Shown: positions 31,558-41,178 of the stretch, piece after piece | Layout of the letters: every line of letters starts with the position of its first letter | Numbering within the stretch: the stretch's first letter is position 1 | NCBI GenBank assembly: GCA_019426215.1 | Contig: CM033395.1 | Coordinates: 15,676,569 to 15,740,568, forward strand | Length of the DNA: 64,000 nt | From: Buddleja alternifolia | Taxonomy: Eukaryota; Streptophyta; Magnoliopsida; Lamiales; Scrophulariaceae | Reading direction: 5' to 3' | Position numbers and translations under genes: made by a program | Notes under the pieces: generated by a model | Database searches by the model: none | What the model saw: only the letters and a program-made list of their open reading frames with translations | What the model was told of the DNA's origin: nothing

Positions 31558-32902
31558 TTCTCAAGACAATGGCATTGCATTGAGCCTTTGGATTTTTTTC
31601 CGTGTCGCTTGGTAGAGTCCCCGGGGCTCTACCATTCACTACATTGGAAATTTGACCCACTTGGGTTCGCAAATCCTTCATTTCCATAAACATGTCCTTC
31701 ATCATACCCCGAAGTTCGTTGAATGATGTATCGGACTTCTTCATGTGAGCATCGAGTCTCTCATCGGTTGTGGGAGGTTGCAATTGCACTTGACCTTGAC
31801 CTTGACCTTGTTCATTGAAATTGACTTGCCTCGGAGGTGTGTTATTGAAAGGTGGTCGTGGAGCTTGATAGATCCCCGGTTGTGCATTTTGTGCGGGGTT
31901 GGGCCTTTTTGGAAAATTCTCGGGTACATGAAAGTTCACCCGAGGTAGATTGTGATTCCCCACATAATTGACGTTGCCAACCTCCGGTTCCAAAGACACT
32001 ACTCCCTCAACTACTTCCTCAACACAAGCAACATTTTTAGAAGATGAGGTCTCTTCATCGTCGGGGTAAAGCTCGTCTTCTCGGGTCAACTGTTCTATTT
32101 CGTCCCATACACTTTGACAGTCTAACCCAAGGAGATCTCCTCCCGCACCCGCGTTGAGTCTATTCCGAATACGTGACCGAACCCCATCATAGAAATGGAG
32201 TACTTGTTCATTCAACCCAAAATTATGATCAGGGCATTTTCGGAGCATGCCCTTATATCTAACCCAAGTCTCGGCTAAAGACTCATTGCTCCTTTGCCTA
32301 AACCCTTTTATATTACTCCGGAGCTCATTGATTTTGGAGGGTGGGAAGAATTTATTTAAAAAGGCCTTGACCAACTCACCCCACGTCGTAATAGATTGCG
32401 AAGGTAAGGATTTGTACCATGTTGTCGCCCTGTCCTTCAATGAGAAATGGAAGAATCTTAGACGAATCGCATCAAGATCCCGTTGGTGATATTGAATGGT
32501 CACAAGAGCATCGTCTATAGTCTCTAAATGAGCGTGAGGTGATTTGTGCGGTTCTCCATAGAAAGGTTCTCCTTGCACCATACTAAAGATGTGAGCCGGA
32601 ATGTGGTAGTTTGGTGCGAAGAAATTAGGCAAGACTACGGGCCCCGGAATGGTATGGACCCTAGGTGGTAAGCTATCCCGAACCGACGGTAATTGTTGAG
32701 GAGGTGCCGCTTGCATGGCATGTAGAACACCTTGTAACCACTCCCTGTTTTTTGCTAAGTTCATATCCGGAAAATTCCCATTCGGGTTTTGGTTGAGATT
32801 ATTGGCCATTTCCCTTGTTCGCCTACTAGCCCAAAGAACTCGTTCAATTTTGGGCTCCAACTCGTATAGAGGCTCGTTTGAGGAGCGGGTCATGCACCAC
32901 AC
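31547..32902 (-). CDS. gag: Athila A gag
   Basis: 451 codons, beginning MWCMTRSSNEPLY about 130 bases after the primer site. Residues of roughly 120-250 form the gypsy retrotransposon gag domain (LRFFHFSLKDRATTWYKSLP, FLNKFFPPSKINELRSNIKGF, ESLAETWVRYKGMLRKCPDHNF). The C-terminal part is proline- and asparagine-rich, with a GQGQGQVQLQ run, and I see no CCHC zinc knuckle. It would form the virus-like particle in the cytoplasm. The frame is uninterrupted up to LRSGK. In element B the same position reads LRSGAQLENE and continues, so the TAA here is probably a mutation that truncates the gag-protease polyprotein. Confidence 0.88.
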   Translation of the reverse strand: MWCMTRSSNEPLYELEPKIERVLWASRRTREMANNLNQNPNGNFPDMNLAKNREWLQGVLHAMQAAPPQQLPSVRDSLPPRVHTIPGPVVLPNFFAPNYHIPAHIFSMVQGEPFYGEPHKSPHAHLETIDDALVTIQYHQRDLDAIRLRFFHFSLKDRATTWYKSLPSQSITTWGELVKAFLNKFFPPSKINELRSNIKGFRQRSNESLAETWVRYKGMLRKCPDHNFGLNEQVLHFYDGVRSRIRNRLNAGAGGDLLGLDCQSVWDEIEQLTREDELYPDDEETSSSKNVACVEEVVEGVVSLEPEVGNVNYVGNHNLPRVNFHVPENFPKRPNPAQNAQPGIYQAPRPPFNNTPPRQVNFNEQGQGQGQVQLQPPTTDERLDAHMKKSDTSFNELRGMMKDMFMEMKDLRTQVGQISNVVNGRAPGTLPSDTEKNPKAQCNAIVLRSGK

Positions 32903-33032
32903 AAGAATCTAACAATTAAACACAAGAACGAAATTAGACTTAACACTAAAATAAAAGAAAAGCAAGAAGTAAACAACAAACTAAGAATTATAAAAACGTA
33001 AACAAGAAAATCAAAAACTAAAATAAACAAGT

Positions 33033-33048
33033 CCCGGCAACGGCGCCA
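33033..33048 (-). other. Athila A primer binding site (tRNA-Asp)
   Basis: Plus-strand CCCGGCAACGGCGCCA equals the 3' end of plant tRNA-Asp(GUC), so the minus strand is the primer site. Six bases (AAACTT) separate it from the LTR. This is the usual primer of Athila elements. Confidence 0.9.
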
Positions 33049-33054
33049 AAAACT

Positions 33055-34384
33055 TGACACGCTAGAATCTAACGTGCTTGGTAGCAAGTATACTAGTCGT
33101 GTAGTAATAAAAATGGACAAAATAAGTCCGGGTTGTCGAACCACGGAGACTTGGATTTTTAACTTATGATTTTCGAATAAACGTAAAGACGAATTAACGG
33201 AAATTAAGAGTAAAACAAGTAAGCAAACAAAGAACAAAAGAAATAAGAACAAGCAACAGATTGAAACTCAAGTGTGAGAACTAGACTAAGGCACATGCAA
33301 AGCTTGATTTGATCCTTATTCTCACAAAGACTCTTGTTGAATTATTAGACCTAGTTGCTATGGTGAAAACTTCTAAGGTAAAGAATACCCGATGTCTCGT
33401 GATATACCCCTACACTTAAGTGGCGGTTTCCTAAGTATGTCTACCCGGAAATCTAACCTCTAAGCATGCATTGAGGAACTAGAGTTTACTCGATTAGAGT
33501 CGAACGACTTCATCCGGGAGTCTTTACCTATATCTAGGGCAACTCCTATTTAGTTCGGTGATGTCATGAATTCCTTGCACCCTAAATTAACTCTTTCTCA
33601 AGATGCTAAGCTAGGCAATTGATAAAACATATGGTGATCAATCACATGTAAGGAATATAAGCACAAATTCATAACACATAGCAACAAAGGAATTAATTCA
33701 ACAATTATCAATAATACGAATAATTCACAAATCAATTCTTACAAGGCCCTAGTCATATGAATTTAGCCCATAACTATCAACATAGCAGAATTAAACATGT
33801 TCTTATACATAAATGTAAACATCAAATGCAATGAACAATGAAAGAAACTCCCTATAAGGTTGAATGGCAATGGATCTTTTAATGTAGCTTCAATCCTTGG
33901 CTCTTATCCTCTTCTTTCACTTCAAGATCAGTGATATAATGGCCCAAAACCTCAAAAAATGCTCCCAATTCCCAAGATTCAGAACCCTCAAAATGAATTG
34001 AAAAATCCTATTTATACATTCAAAATTCTGTTATCGCGGCGCCTAGGCACCGCCTATGTGGCTTGTCTTTCTTGAGGCAAAAGTTCCGAGGCGCCCAGGC
34101 GTGGAGATAAGAAGCGCCTAGGCACAGGTCATTGTGCGCCTAGGCAGGCGTTTCCGAAGCCAGATCTCTCTCTGCCTGGGTGGCGCCTGGGAGTGGCTCT
34201 GCGAAGCCTGAGTAGTGTTTGATAAGTGAGTCGTTTTTTTGCCCTTTTCTTCGTCCATCGTCGCTTACTACCTGAAATCACTTTACACACATATTAAATG
34301 CACGATTGGCACGAAATGACTTATATAGGGGCCTGAATTATCGCTAAAAAGGCCTAAGAACTTATGCAAAAATGACTCCTATCA
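33055..34384 (-). repeat. Athila A 5' LTR (shared middle LTR)
   Basis: 1330 bp, TGACACGC...CCTATCA on the plus strand. It has several differences and a net length difference of 39 bases from the 3' LTR. On the right it joins element B's interior directly, without a purine tract. The ORF at 32890-33252 spans LTR, primer site and leader and is not a gene. Confidence 0.9.
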
Positions 34385-35815
34385 ACGAGTTATAGTCTCG
34401 TGAGGGTTTGCATACGATATACCCACAAAATTGAAAGATTTTCAACCCAGATCAATCAACGCAAATCAATATGATTAATAAAAACACAATGGCATGAATT
34501 CATCTATTTAAGCTCAAATTTACATATCTATACACGTCACACACTTGCTCTTGTTACGCCTTAACATCGAAAAGATCATCCTAAGGGTGTAGTGTAATAA
34601 ATCTCAAGCATTATAGTTGAGTGCCATTCTTACCACTTTTCAAGCATAAATCCCATATCTATCAATTTTCGATTGGTCACATGGTACGAGAATTGAAGAA
34701 AACTTCATAGCCACTAAAAATTCATCACTTAATCCACTTTAGGCTTTAACTTATGCAACTTTCAATTTAAAAGATTAGAGGCTAGACCATGTGCAATGTT
34801 TGGTTTTCTTAGGCTTTCTGTGACACCCTTGTAACGAGCTTTAGCCAAACTGGATGGCTTTAGGGTATTAAATGTAGAGACACTCCTAAGGGCTTAATCG
34901 CTCGAGTGTCAAAGGCCACAAAACCAAACTAGGTCCTTATTCCCTTTACGCTTTCATTGGCTTGAACTTAGCTCGAATTAGCTTAATAGTATAGTATTCT
35001 AGGCATGGTGCTCTTCGCCCCCAGTATCTATTAAGCCTGACTTTTATAGTCATACCAAAGTTCAACCTCATTTTATTCTTGTTAAGCATACAAAGTTAAC
35101 ATTCTCAGCTCATAGCACATGTTAAAATTCTAGATTGATATTTCCGAGATCAAGCCTTTAAGTGTTTCACAATGGTTACCCACTCAACTCCTGTACTCTT
35201 GACTTATGTGCATATGTGAATCATCTTAAGGTCAATCTAGTTTAGTTTAGGGTCCTACAAGCAAGGAACGATGTGTATAGTCATTAAAATCCACATTGAT
35301 AGAGAAAACATACCGTGTATTCAAATTAACCATTCTCAATGCATCGAGTGAAGGGTTGAAATTCTATCCAAAAAATTTCAAAATTGCGTAAGTTTCACAT
35401 GTAGAGGTACCACCCCTCCAAACTTGGACCGAAATATATAAAAGATGGATAAACATGACTACAATGGATCTAGTACCCCCTCCCCCCCCCAAAAAACTTA
35501 ACATGAACATTGTCCCCAATGTTCGAAAAAGAAAAGGGTAGAGTACACATCACCATAGAGTTGCTGAAAAGCAAACCCGAGTCCTCAACTACATTGTGTC
35601 CAAGAGTGGCAATAGCGATGAGAGCAATGAAAGCAACAACTACACACGAAATGATGCTAGCTAGATAAAGCGTTAAGAATGGATAGAAGCGAGAAACGAC
35701 AAAACACCAAACAACAAAACACAAGATAACAGAAATAAGCATGCTTCTAATAAAAAAACAACAGATGGAATAAACACAACAAAAACGAAAACTAAAAGAA
35801 AAGAAAACTTACAAA
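34385..35815 (-). other. Element B 3' untranslated region
   Basis: 34385-34795 matches A 26769-27180; the rest is specific to B, has no supported gene, and includes a C-run (35475-35490) that reads as a purine tract on the minus strand. The ORF at 35470-35742 is low-complexity and rejected. Confidence 0.65.
35475..35497 (-). other. Internal polypurine-like tract in B
   Basis: On the minus strand AAGTTTTTTGGGGGGGGGG is followed by an A+GGGGG run, about 1 kb before the element's broken 3' end. A short inverted repeat AACATTGGGGACAATGTT lies just upstream on that strand. It could be an internal second plus-strand primer, as known for some LTR elements, or the relic of an older LTR boundary. Confidence 0.45.
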
Positions 35816-35901
35816 CTTGGGTTGCCTCCCAAGAGGCGTTTGTTTATAGTCATTAGCTTGACTTTTGTGCTTTGAGGTTCAATTAGGTGGCCCATTTAGA
35901 A

Positions 35902-36801
35902 CTACAATATCCTTGCCATTTCTCCTTTTGTTCTTGGACCCCACTCGTCTCCACTCATATTGCGGTGATTTGAGATTAGACCTTCGTTCCGGATTTGTCT
36001 TATCGATCTCAGAACACGTAGATGTGGTAGAATGTACTTCATGCAAAAATCATCTTTTCTCACCTTGCCTTGTTGCTCATTAGGGACCTCATCTTCCACC
36101 GTACAAGTGCCCTTAGTCTTACCAAGTGCACATTTCTCATCAAACAAAAGGCGGATAGCATCGGCATATGAACAAGTAAGATCATCCATAGGCGGTTGCA
36201 TGTCATGATAAACATCGAATATCACCTTTTCGGCACCCACCTTCAATGTCAACTTACCCTTTCCCACGTCAATCTTGGCGTTGCTAGTGACTAGGAAGGG
36301 TCTTCCTAGAATCAAGGGGACGTCAATGTCACTATCCATTTCGAGAACCACGAAGTCAACCGGATAGAAGAATTTGTCGACTTGTACAATGACATCCTCG
36401 ATAATTCTCTTTGGTTTGTTGATAGAGCGATCCGCCAATTGCACGGACATGGATATTGGCGTAAGATCTCCAAGGCCTAGCTTCTTGAAGAGAGAATATG
36501 GGAGCAGATTGATACTAGCTCCCGAATCATATAGAACCTTTTCGAAAGATAAGGGCCCGATAGTGCAAGGTATGGTGAGACTTCACGGGTCCTTGAGCTT
36601 CCGAGGCAATTTGTTGAGTAAAATGGCGGAGCACTCTTCGGTGAGACAAACCGTTTCGTTTTCCTCCCACTTTTTCTTGTTGGATAAAATATCCTTGAAG
36701 AACTTAACATAGTTTGGCATTTGGAGGATGGCATCAATGAATGGAATGTTTATTCGAACCTCTCGAAGAAGTGCCAATATACGAAGAAAACTCGTATCCA
36801 T
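35902..36801 (-). pseudogene. Element B aspartic protease region
   Basis: One frame with a single TGA (at about 36583, replacing a Gly codon) covers MDTSFLRILALLREVRINIPF, LTEECSAILLNKLP, the protease signature DSGASINLLPYSLFKKLGL, the LADRSI...VQVDKF region and LILGRPF. The C-terminal 80 residues (TCTVEDEVPNEQQGKVRK onward) differ from A entirely, after FDVY. The frame stops at 35902, only about 85 bases before the post-pol signature, so no RT follows. Protease-like catalytic residues are present, but the internal stop inactivates this copy. Confidence 0.8.
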
Positions 36802-36899
36802 CTCCTTCTTTTTCTTCTCCTGTGCATTTGGAAAAGGAAGACGGATCTCAATGGGAGGAGGAGGCGTTGGAGTCGATGCACCAAGATTAGAAAAAATAG

Positions 36900-37182
36900 G
36901 AGGCGGCGCTTGGGCGCGATGAAGACGGCGCCTAGGGGTGAGTAACGTCGCGCTCAGGCGTGGTACTGCGAAGCAAATTGTCCAGCATGGGTGCGTCCGG
37001 CGCCTGGGCGTGTGAAAAGTGGCGCTCGGGCGCGGCTGTGCGTACTAATTTTTACTGCTGAATGAGATCCGGTGCCAGGGCGCCATCTGAGTCACGCCTA
37101 TGCGCGGGAGTGCGTAGCAGATTTTCAATTCCAGGTGTGTCTGGCGCCTGGGCGCCATCTGAGGGGCGCTTGGGCGCCGACA
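36900..37182. repeat. 72-bp GGCGCC tandem repeat between gag and protease of B
   Basis: The GGCGCC-type core recurs at about 36926, 36999, 37071 and 37143, a period of 72-73 bp. Each unit holds GGCGCCTGGGCG, about 14 bases, then GGCGCTCGGGCGC and a CTGYG-GTAGCA-like stretch. In the gag frame it encodes 24-residue repeats (SAPKRPSDGAQAPD, TPAHRRDSDGALAPD, TAAPERHFSHAQAPD). Confidence 0.85.
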
Positions 37183-38577
37183 CTCTGACTGCTTCATTTT
37201 CCAATTGTGCTCCACTCCTTAAAGAAATTACATAGCATTGTTCTTTTGGGTTCTTCTCCGTGTCGCTTGGTAGAGTTCCCGGGGCTCTTGCACTAATTGC
37301 ATTGGAGATTTGACCCATTTGTGTTCGCATATCCTTCATCTCCATGAACATATCCTTCATCATATGACGGAGTTCATTGATCGCCGTATCTGATTTCTTT
37401 ATTTGAGCATCAAGTCTCTCTTCTATCGTGGGAAGTCGTACTTGCCCTTGCCCTTGTACATTGAGATTTCCTTGCCTCGGAGGTGGGTTGTTAAAAGGAG
37501 GCCTCGGTTGTTGGTTGTTGAAAGGAGGCCTCGGAGGTTGATAAATGCCCGATTGTGTGTTTTGTACGGGGTTTGGCCTCTTTGGGAAGTTTTCGGGTAC
37601 ATGAAAGTTCATTTGGTGCCGGTTATGATTCCCAACAAAATTTACGTCTACAACCTCCGGTTCCGGGGCAACCACTTCCTCTACTTCTTGAACACAAGCA
37701 ACCCTTCGATTTGGTGGAGGAAGCTCATCATCATCCTTGGGGCAAAGTTCATCCTCCCTAGCCATTTGCTAGAGTTTAGTCCACACGGTCCTACTATCAA
37801 GGCCTAAAAGGTCACCACCGGCTCCCGCATTGAGTCGGTGTCAATTCCGAGATCGGACTCCATTATAGAAATGTTGATTTTCTCGTCTCGGGTATGGTTG
37901 TGATCGGGGCACTTTCGAAGCATACCCTTGTACCTTGCCCATGCGGATGCTAAGGACTCGTTCCTTGTTTGTTTGAACCCCTTAATCTCACTTCTAAGCT
38001 AGTTGATTTTTGATGGAGGGAAGAATTTGTTTAGAAACTCATCTACTAGATCATCCCATGTTTCAATTGATTGAGGGGGCAATGACTTGTACCAAAGAGT
38101 AGCCTCATCTTTCAAGGAGAAATGAAATAATCGGAGGCAGATGGCATCAAGATCTCGTGGGTTGAATTGCATAGTAGATATCACATTCTCGAAGTGATCG
38201 AGGTGGTCATGAGGAGAGTCTCTCGAGTCACCATAAAACAGCTCCGCTTGAACCATCCCGAACATGTGAGAAGGAATGTGGAAATGTGGAGTAGCAAAAT
38301 CTAGGAAGATAACTGGTCCCGGTGTAGTGTGTACCCGGAGTGGTTGATTACCATGAACCGATGGAAGAGGCGGTGGAGGTGTCGGTTGCATAGCCTGAAA
38401 TAGATTTTGCAAGCATTCCTTATTTTCCGGAAGATTCATATCGGGAAAGTTCCCATTCGGATTTGGATTGAGATTGTGTTCCATTTCTCGAGCTCTTCTA
38501 CTATCCCGAAGAAAAAGCTCAATCTCGGGCTCGAAATCGTAGAGGGGCTTGTTGGATGAGCGGGTCATGCACCACAA
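37052..38577 (-). pseudogene. gag: Element B gag, two pieces
   Basis: The first piece (38577-37999) starts MWCMTRSSNKPLY like the gag of A and ends FFPPSKIN at a TAG where A has Glu. A one-base loss near 37870 then shifts the frame. The second piece (37765-37052) resumes with MAREDELCPKDDDE and the proline-rich C-terminus, and runs into the 24-residue repeats. The two gag proteins are clearly homologous along their whole length. No zinc knuckle is seen. Both lesions are single-base events, so the gag was intact until fairly recently, as expected if gag is the conserved product of a TR-GAG element. Confidence 0.85.
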
Positions 38578-38705
38578 CCAAACCTATTAGTTAAGCACAA
38601 GAACAAAATTAGACTAAAACGAAAATTAAGGAAAAACAAGAATTAAATGAAAAGCTAAGAATTATGAAAACGTAAACTAAAATCAAAAACTAAAACTAAA
38701 TAAGT

Positions 38706-38722
38706 CCCTGACAACGGCGCCA
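38706..38722 (-). other. Element B primer binding site (tRNA-Asp, degenerate)
   Basis: Plus-strand CCCTGACAACGGCGCCA differs at two positions from the tRNA-Asp 3' end; AAACTT again separates it from the LTR. Confidence 0.8.
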
Positions 38723-38728
38723 AAAACT

Positions 38729-40048
38729 TGACTCGCTAATACCTAACGTGCTTTTATAGCAAGTATACTAGCCGTGTAGTAATAAAAATGGACAAAATAA
38801 GTCCGGGTTATCGAACCACGGAGACTTGGATTTTAGCTTATGATTTGCAAATAAACGTAAAGACAATTTAACGGAAAGTAAGAGTAAAACAAGTAAGTAA
38901 ACAAAGAACAAAAATAAGAACAAGCAATAGATTGAAACTCAAGTGTGAAAATAGACTAAGGCACATGCAAGACTTGACTTGATCCTCATTCGCATAAAGA
39001 CTCTCGTTGAATTATTAGACCTTGTTGCTATGGTGAAAACTCCTAAGGTAAAGAATAACCGATGTCTCGTGATAGACTCCTACACTTAAATGGAGGTTTC
39101 CTAAGTATGTCTACCCGGAAATCTAACCTCTAAGCATGCATTAAAGAACTAGAGCTTACTCGATTAGAATCGAACGACTTCACCCGGGAGTCTTTACCTA
39201 TGTCTAGGGAAACTCCTATTTGGTTCGGTGATGTTATAAATCCCTTGCACCCTAGATTAAATCTTTCTCATGACGCTAAGCTAGGCAATTAATAATACAT
39301 ATGGTGATCAATCACATGTAAGAAACATAAGCACAAATTCATAACACATAGCAACATAGGAATTAATTCAACGATTATCATTAATACGAATAAATCACTA
39401 ATCAATTCTTACAAGGCCCTAGCCATATGAATTTAGCCCATAACCATCAATATAGAAGAATTCAACATATTCATATACATAAGTGTAAACACCAAATGCA
39501 ATAAACAATGAATAAACTCCCTAAAGGGTTGATTGGTGATGAATCCTTGAGTAGAGCTTCAATCCTTAGCTCTTATCCTTTTCTTGGCCTTTAAGATAGG
39601 TGAAAAGTGTGGCTCAAATCTCAGAAAATGAATTCCCAAACCCAAAATTCGAACCCTTCAAATGAGCTGAAAATTTCCTTTTATAGCTTCCAAAAACGGT
39701 TACAACGGCGCCTAGGCGTGGCTTTACCAGCGCTCGGGCCTGGGTGATCTAGCGCCTTAGGCGCAAAATATGTGGCGCCTGGGCGTGAGACTGCGAAGCA
39801 TCCTGTCCTCTTTCCTTTGACTGGCGCCTGGGCGTGGTAGAACTGGCGCTTGGGCGCCGTTCTGCGAAGCATCCTATAGAGAATCGTTTGATACACCGTC
39901 TTTTGCCCTTTTCTTCGTGCAACGTCGCTTAATGCCTGAATTCACTTAATACACAGATTAAACATACAAGTGGCACAATTCAAGCTATAAATAGACCTAA
40001 ATTGTCAATAAAAGGAGTTAAGAACATGTGCAAAAATGATTCCTATCA
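38729..40048 (-). repeat. Element B 5' LTR
   Basis: 1320 bp, plus-strand TGACTCGC...CCTATCA. Similar throughout to the A LTRs but clearly diverged. The GGCGCC block lies at 39704-39865, with CTGCGAAGCATCCT following two of the motifs. The ORF at 39681-39896 lies in this block and is not a gene. Confidence 0.88.
39704..39865. repeat. GGCGCC-rich repeat block in the B LTR
   Basis: GGCGCCTAGGCG, GGCGCCTGGGCG (twice) and GGCGCTTGGGCGCC, with TGCGAAGCATCCT after two units. Same orientation relative to the element as the coding copies at 36900-37182. Confidence 0.8.
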
Positions 40049-40216
40049 ACCATGTTAATATGAAATTCCCCTTGAATATTATTGATGACTTGCAAAGATA
40101 TATATAGAGTTTACAAGAAGAGACATAAAATGAGGAAAAATTTAATGTAAACCTAAACTACCATATATAAAATAAAGACTAACATAATAATCCTATAATA
40201 AATCTAACAGAAATTA

Positions 40217-40908
40217 GGTGAACGGGAGAAACAAGTGCTTTCTTTGACTAACAACTTGACTAAGGAGCGGGTTCTGAGGAGTGAACTATCCTCTGAGTTG
40301 GAGAAGCTGAAAGGTAGCCATGCTTGGTTAAAGGCTAAGCACGCTGATGAGATTAGGAAGGCTTGTCGGGCAACCTGGGAGAAAGCTAGCTAAGAAACAA
40401 TGTCCAACTTCTCTCATTCCATCAAGGGTTTGGCTATATTAGAGGCCAACTACAAGCGTCATCATGAGGTTTTCCTTTAGTCCCCCGAATAAGGGCTTAT
40501 GAGGACAACCCTTCTGTACTACTATCATAGTTTTCGCACTTGTATGAAGTAGCTCATGGAGGTTGGTCTTTTATCTCCTGCAGAAGATGTTTCATTCCTT
40601 TGTGAGGGCGAAGGTCTTGATGATGCCCTTGAACCAGGTGAGAGGGTGTTCGCATATGTCCTAACTATCAACACTAAAATTGATGGGCTCACTGATATCT
40701 ATGTCGTGAGAGATGTTGGTGAGCGAGCTAAGGAGCCTATTATTGTAAAGCTGCCTTGGAGGCTATCTTGAGCATTCCTATGGATGGGGGAGCTAAAAAT
40801 GAGGTAGTCAGGGGACAAGAGGCGGCGCCTGAGCAATTTTTTGAGGCCACTGAGGAGCTTGCTACTTATGGTGCTCTTAAGGTATCTTGGGAGGCTGCCT
40901 CCCAGTAG
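40217..40908 (+). pseudogene. Decayed coiled-coil ORF, probably retroelement-derived
   Basis: From 40217 the plus strand reads a heptad-rich sequence (LTKERVLRSELSSELEKLKG, then HAWLKAKHADEIRK) with stops at 40391 and 40478. After a frameshift it is picked up by 40556-40771 (EVGLLSPAEDVSFLCEGEGLDD, DGLTDIYVVRDVGE). Another shift leads to a tail (LEAILSIPMDGG...LKVSWEAASQ) ending at TAG 40906-40908. The composition, rich in Glu, Lys and Leu, recalls coiled-coil ORFs that accompany plant Tat-type gypsy elements or other plant transposons; I cannot name the family with certainty. 40049-40216 and 40909-41178 are AT-rich and show nothing that I can support. Confidence 0.55.
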
Positions 40909-41178
40909 ATTCTTGTTTTGTTCACTTTGGACTTTTGCCAAAGCTTAGGATACTTCGTTATTTCTCTTCAGATTGCATTGTAATGCCCGCTTTGTGGCAC
41001 AGATTTCTTAATTCTTTTGCGAATATTTTGTTTGTTTCAAGTTTATTTTGCAGCATATTCCTTTATATTTTGGTGGATTATTTATCGTAACATGATGTGC
41101 TACGTAGAGAGCTCATGTGATGCTTGAGTATATAATTGATAACATCAAATGAAAAAACTAAGAATTTGAGAACGTATT

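Larger units (their letters stand above)
25226..34384 (-). mobile_element. Athila-type Ty3/gypsy element A, complete but inactivated
   Basis: Minus-strand element with 3' LTR 25226-26594, 5' LTR 33055-34384, a tRNA-Asp primer site and a G-run purine tract. Genes run right to left: gag, protease, RT, RNase H, integrase. The closing GGGAGGCAACCCAAGC segment (about 27398-27413) is typical of Athila after pol. The left flank is GAGTA and the right flank is ACGAG, so there is no matching target duplication; the right side continues as the interior of element B. Lesions include frameshifts, stops and a lost RT catalytic aspartate. I see no env-like frame in the 0.8 kb after pol. Confidence 0.9.
34385..40048 (-). 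mobile_element. Athila-related element B without RT, RNase H and integrase (TR-GAG-like)
   Basis: Reading right to left: 5' LTR 38729-40048, a slightly changed tRNA-Asp primer site, gag, protease, then directly the post-pol GGGAGGCAACCCAAG signature (35816-35832) and a 3' untranslated region. Pol is absent. That is the layout of TR-GAG non-autonomous plant elements; an internal deletion is the alternative. Its own 3' LTR and purine tract are missing: sequence homologous to A's 26595-26768 is lost at 34384/34385, where A's LTR abuts. Confidence 0.85.
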
